Origin: an uncultured Litorilinea sp. | Lineage (GTDB): Bacteria; Chloroflexota; Anaerolineae; Caldilineales; Caldilineaceae | Reading direction: 5' to 3' | Length of the DNA: 5,529 bases | NCBI GenBank assembly: GCA_937922105.1 | Contig: CAKZVN010000344.1 | Span: 1 to 5,529 of the forward strand | Shown here: positions 5,520-5,529 of the stretch, piece by piece | Layout of the letters: every line of letters begins with the position of its first letter | How positions within the stretch are numbered: position 1 is the stretch's first letter | The notes under the pieces: model-generated | What the model was told of the DNA's origin: nothing | The model's database searches: none | What the model saw: only the letters and a program-made list of their open reading frames with translations | Position numbers and translations under genes: made by a program

Positions 5520-5529
5520 GGTGGCTTGA

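Overview
This is a G+C-rich (roughly 60-65% by eye) bacterial window. Every convincing gene is on the + strand, with tight spacing and good Shine-Dalgarno sequences. No gene fixes the taxon. The small cytochrome c lipoprotein, the PYROXD2-like oxidoreductase and the G-rich coding style would fit a Chloroflexota-like or similar aerobic or facultatively denitrifying environmental bacterium, but that is only a guess. There are no mobile elements, CRISPR arrays, tRNAs or rRNAs.

Layout. (1) Bases 1-1580 encode a PYROXD2/phytoene-desaturase-like FAD-dependent oxidoreductase whose frame is open to the left edge. A clear intrinsic terminator (1625-1652) ends this unit. (2) Bases 1757-4836 form an apparent six-gene operon: a 2[4Fe-4S] ferredoxin, a secreted or lipid-anchored monoheme cytochrome c, a small cupin, a polytopic membrane protein with an NnrS-like C-terminal signature, and two small four-helix membrane proteins. 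Gaps are 2-57 nt and no terminator is visible inside. (3) Bases 4965-5423 encode a methionine sulfoxide reductase B with its own putative promoter and a hairpin terminator at the window end.

The six-gene block is the part worth attention. Its last three products share a membrane-helix signature: a histidine 5 or 7 residues before G-[W/F], then a proline exactly 15 residues after the glycine. The two small proteins are recognisable tandem paralogues, and the second also shares a precisely spaced motif with the N-terminus of the large one. The pattern resembles NnrS and the helix II region of heme-copper oxidases and NO reductases. Together with the redox carriers, this suggests a heme- or copper-dependent membrane redox or nitric-oxide-related module that I cannot match to a described system. 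No nitrite reductase, NO reductase or regulator lies in the window, so the nitric-oxide link is inference.
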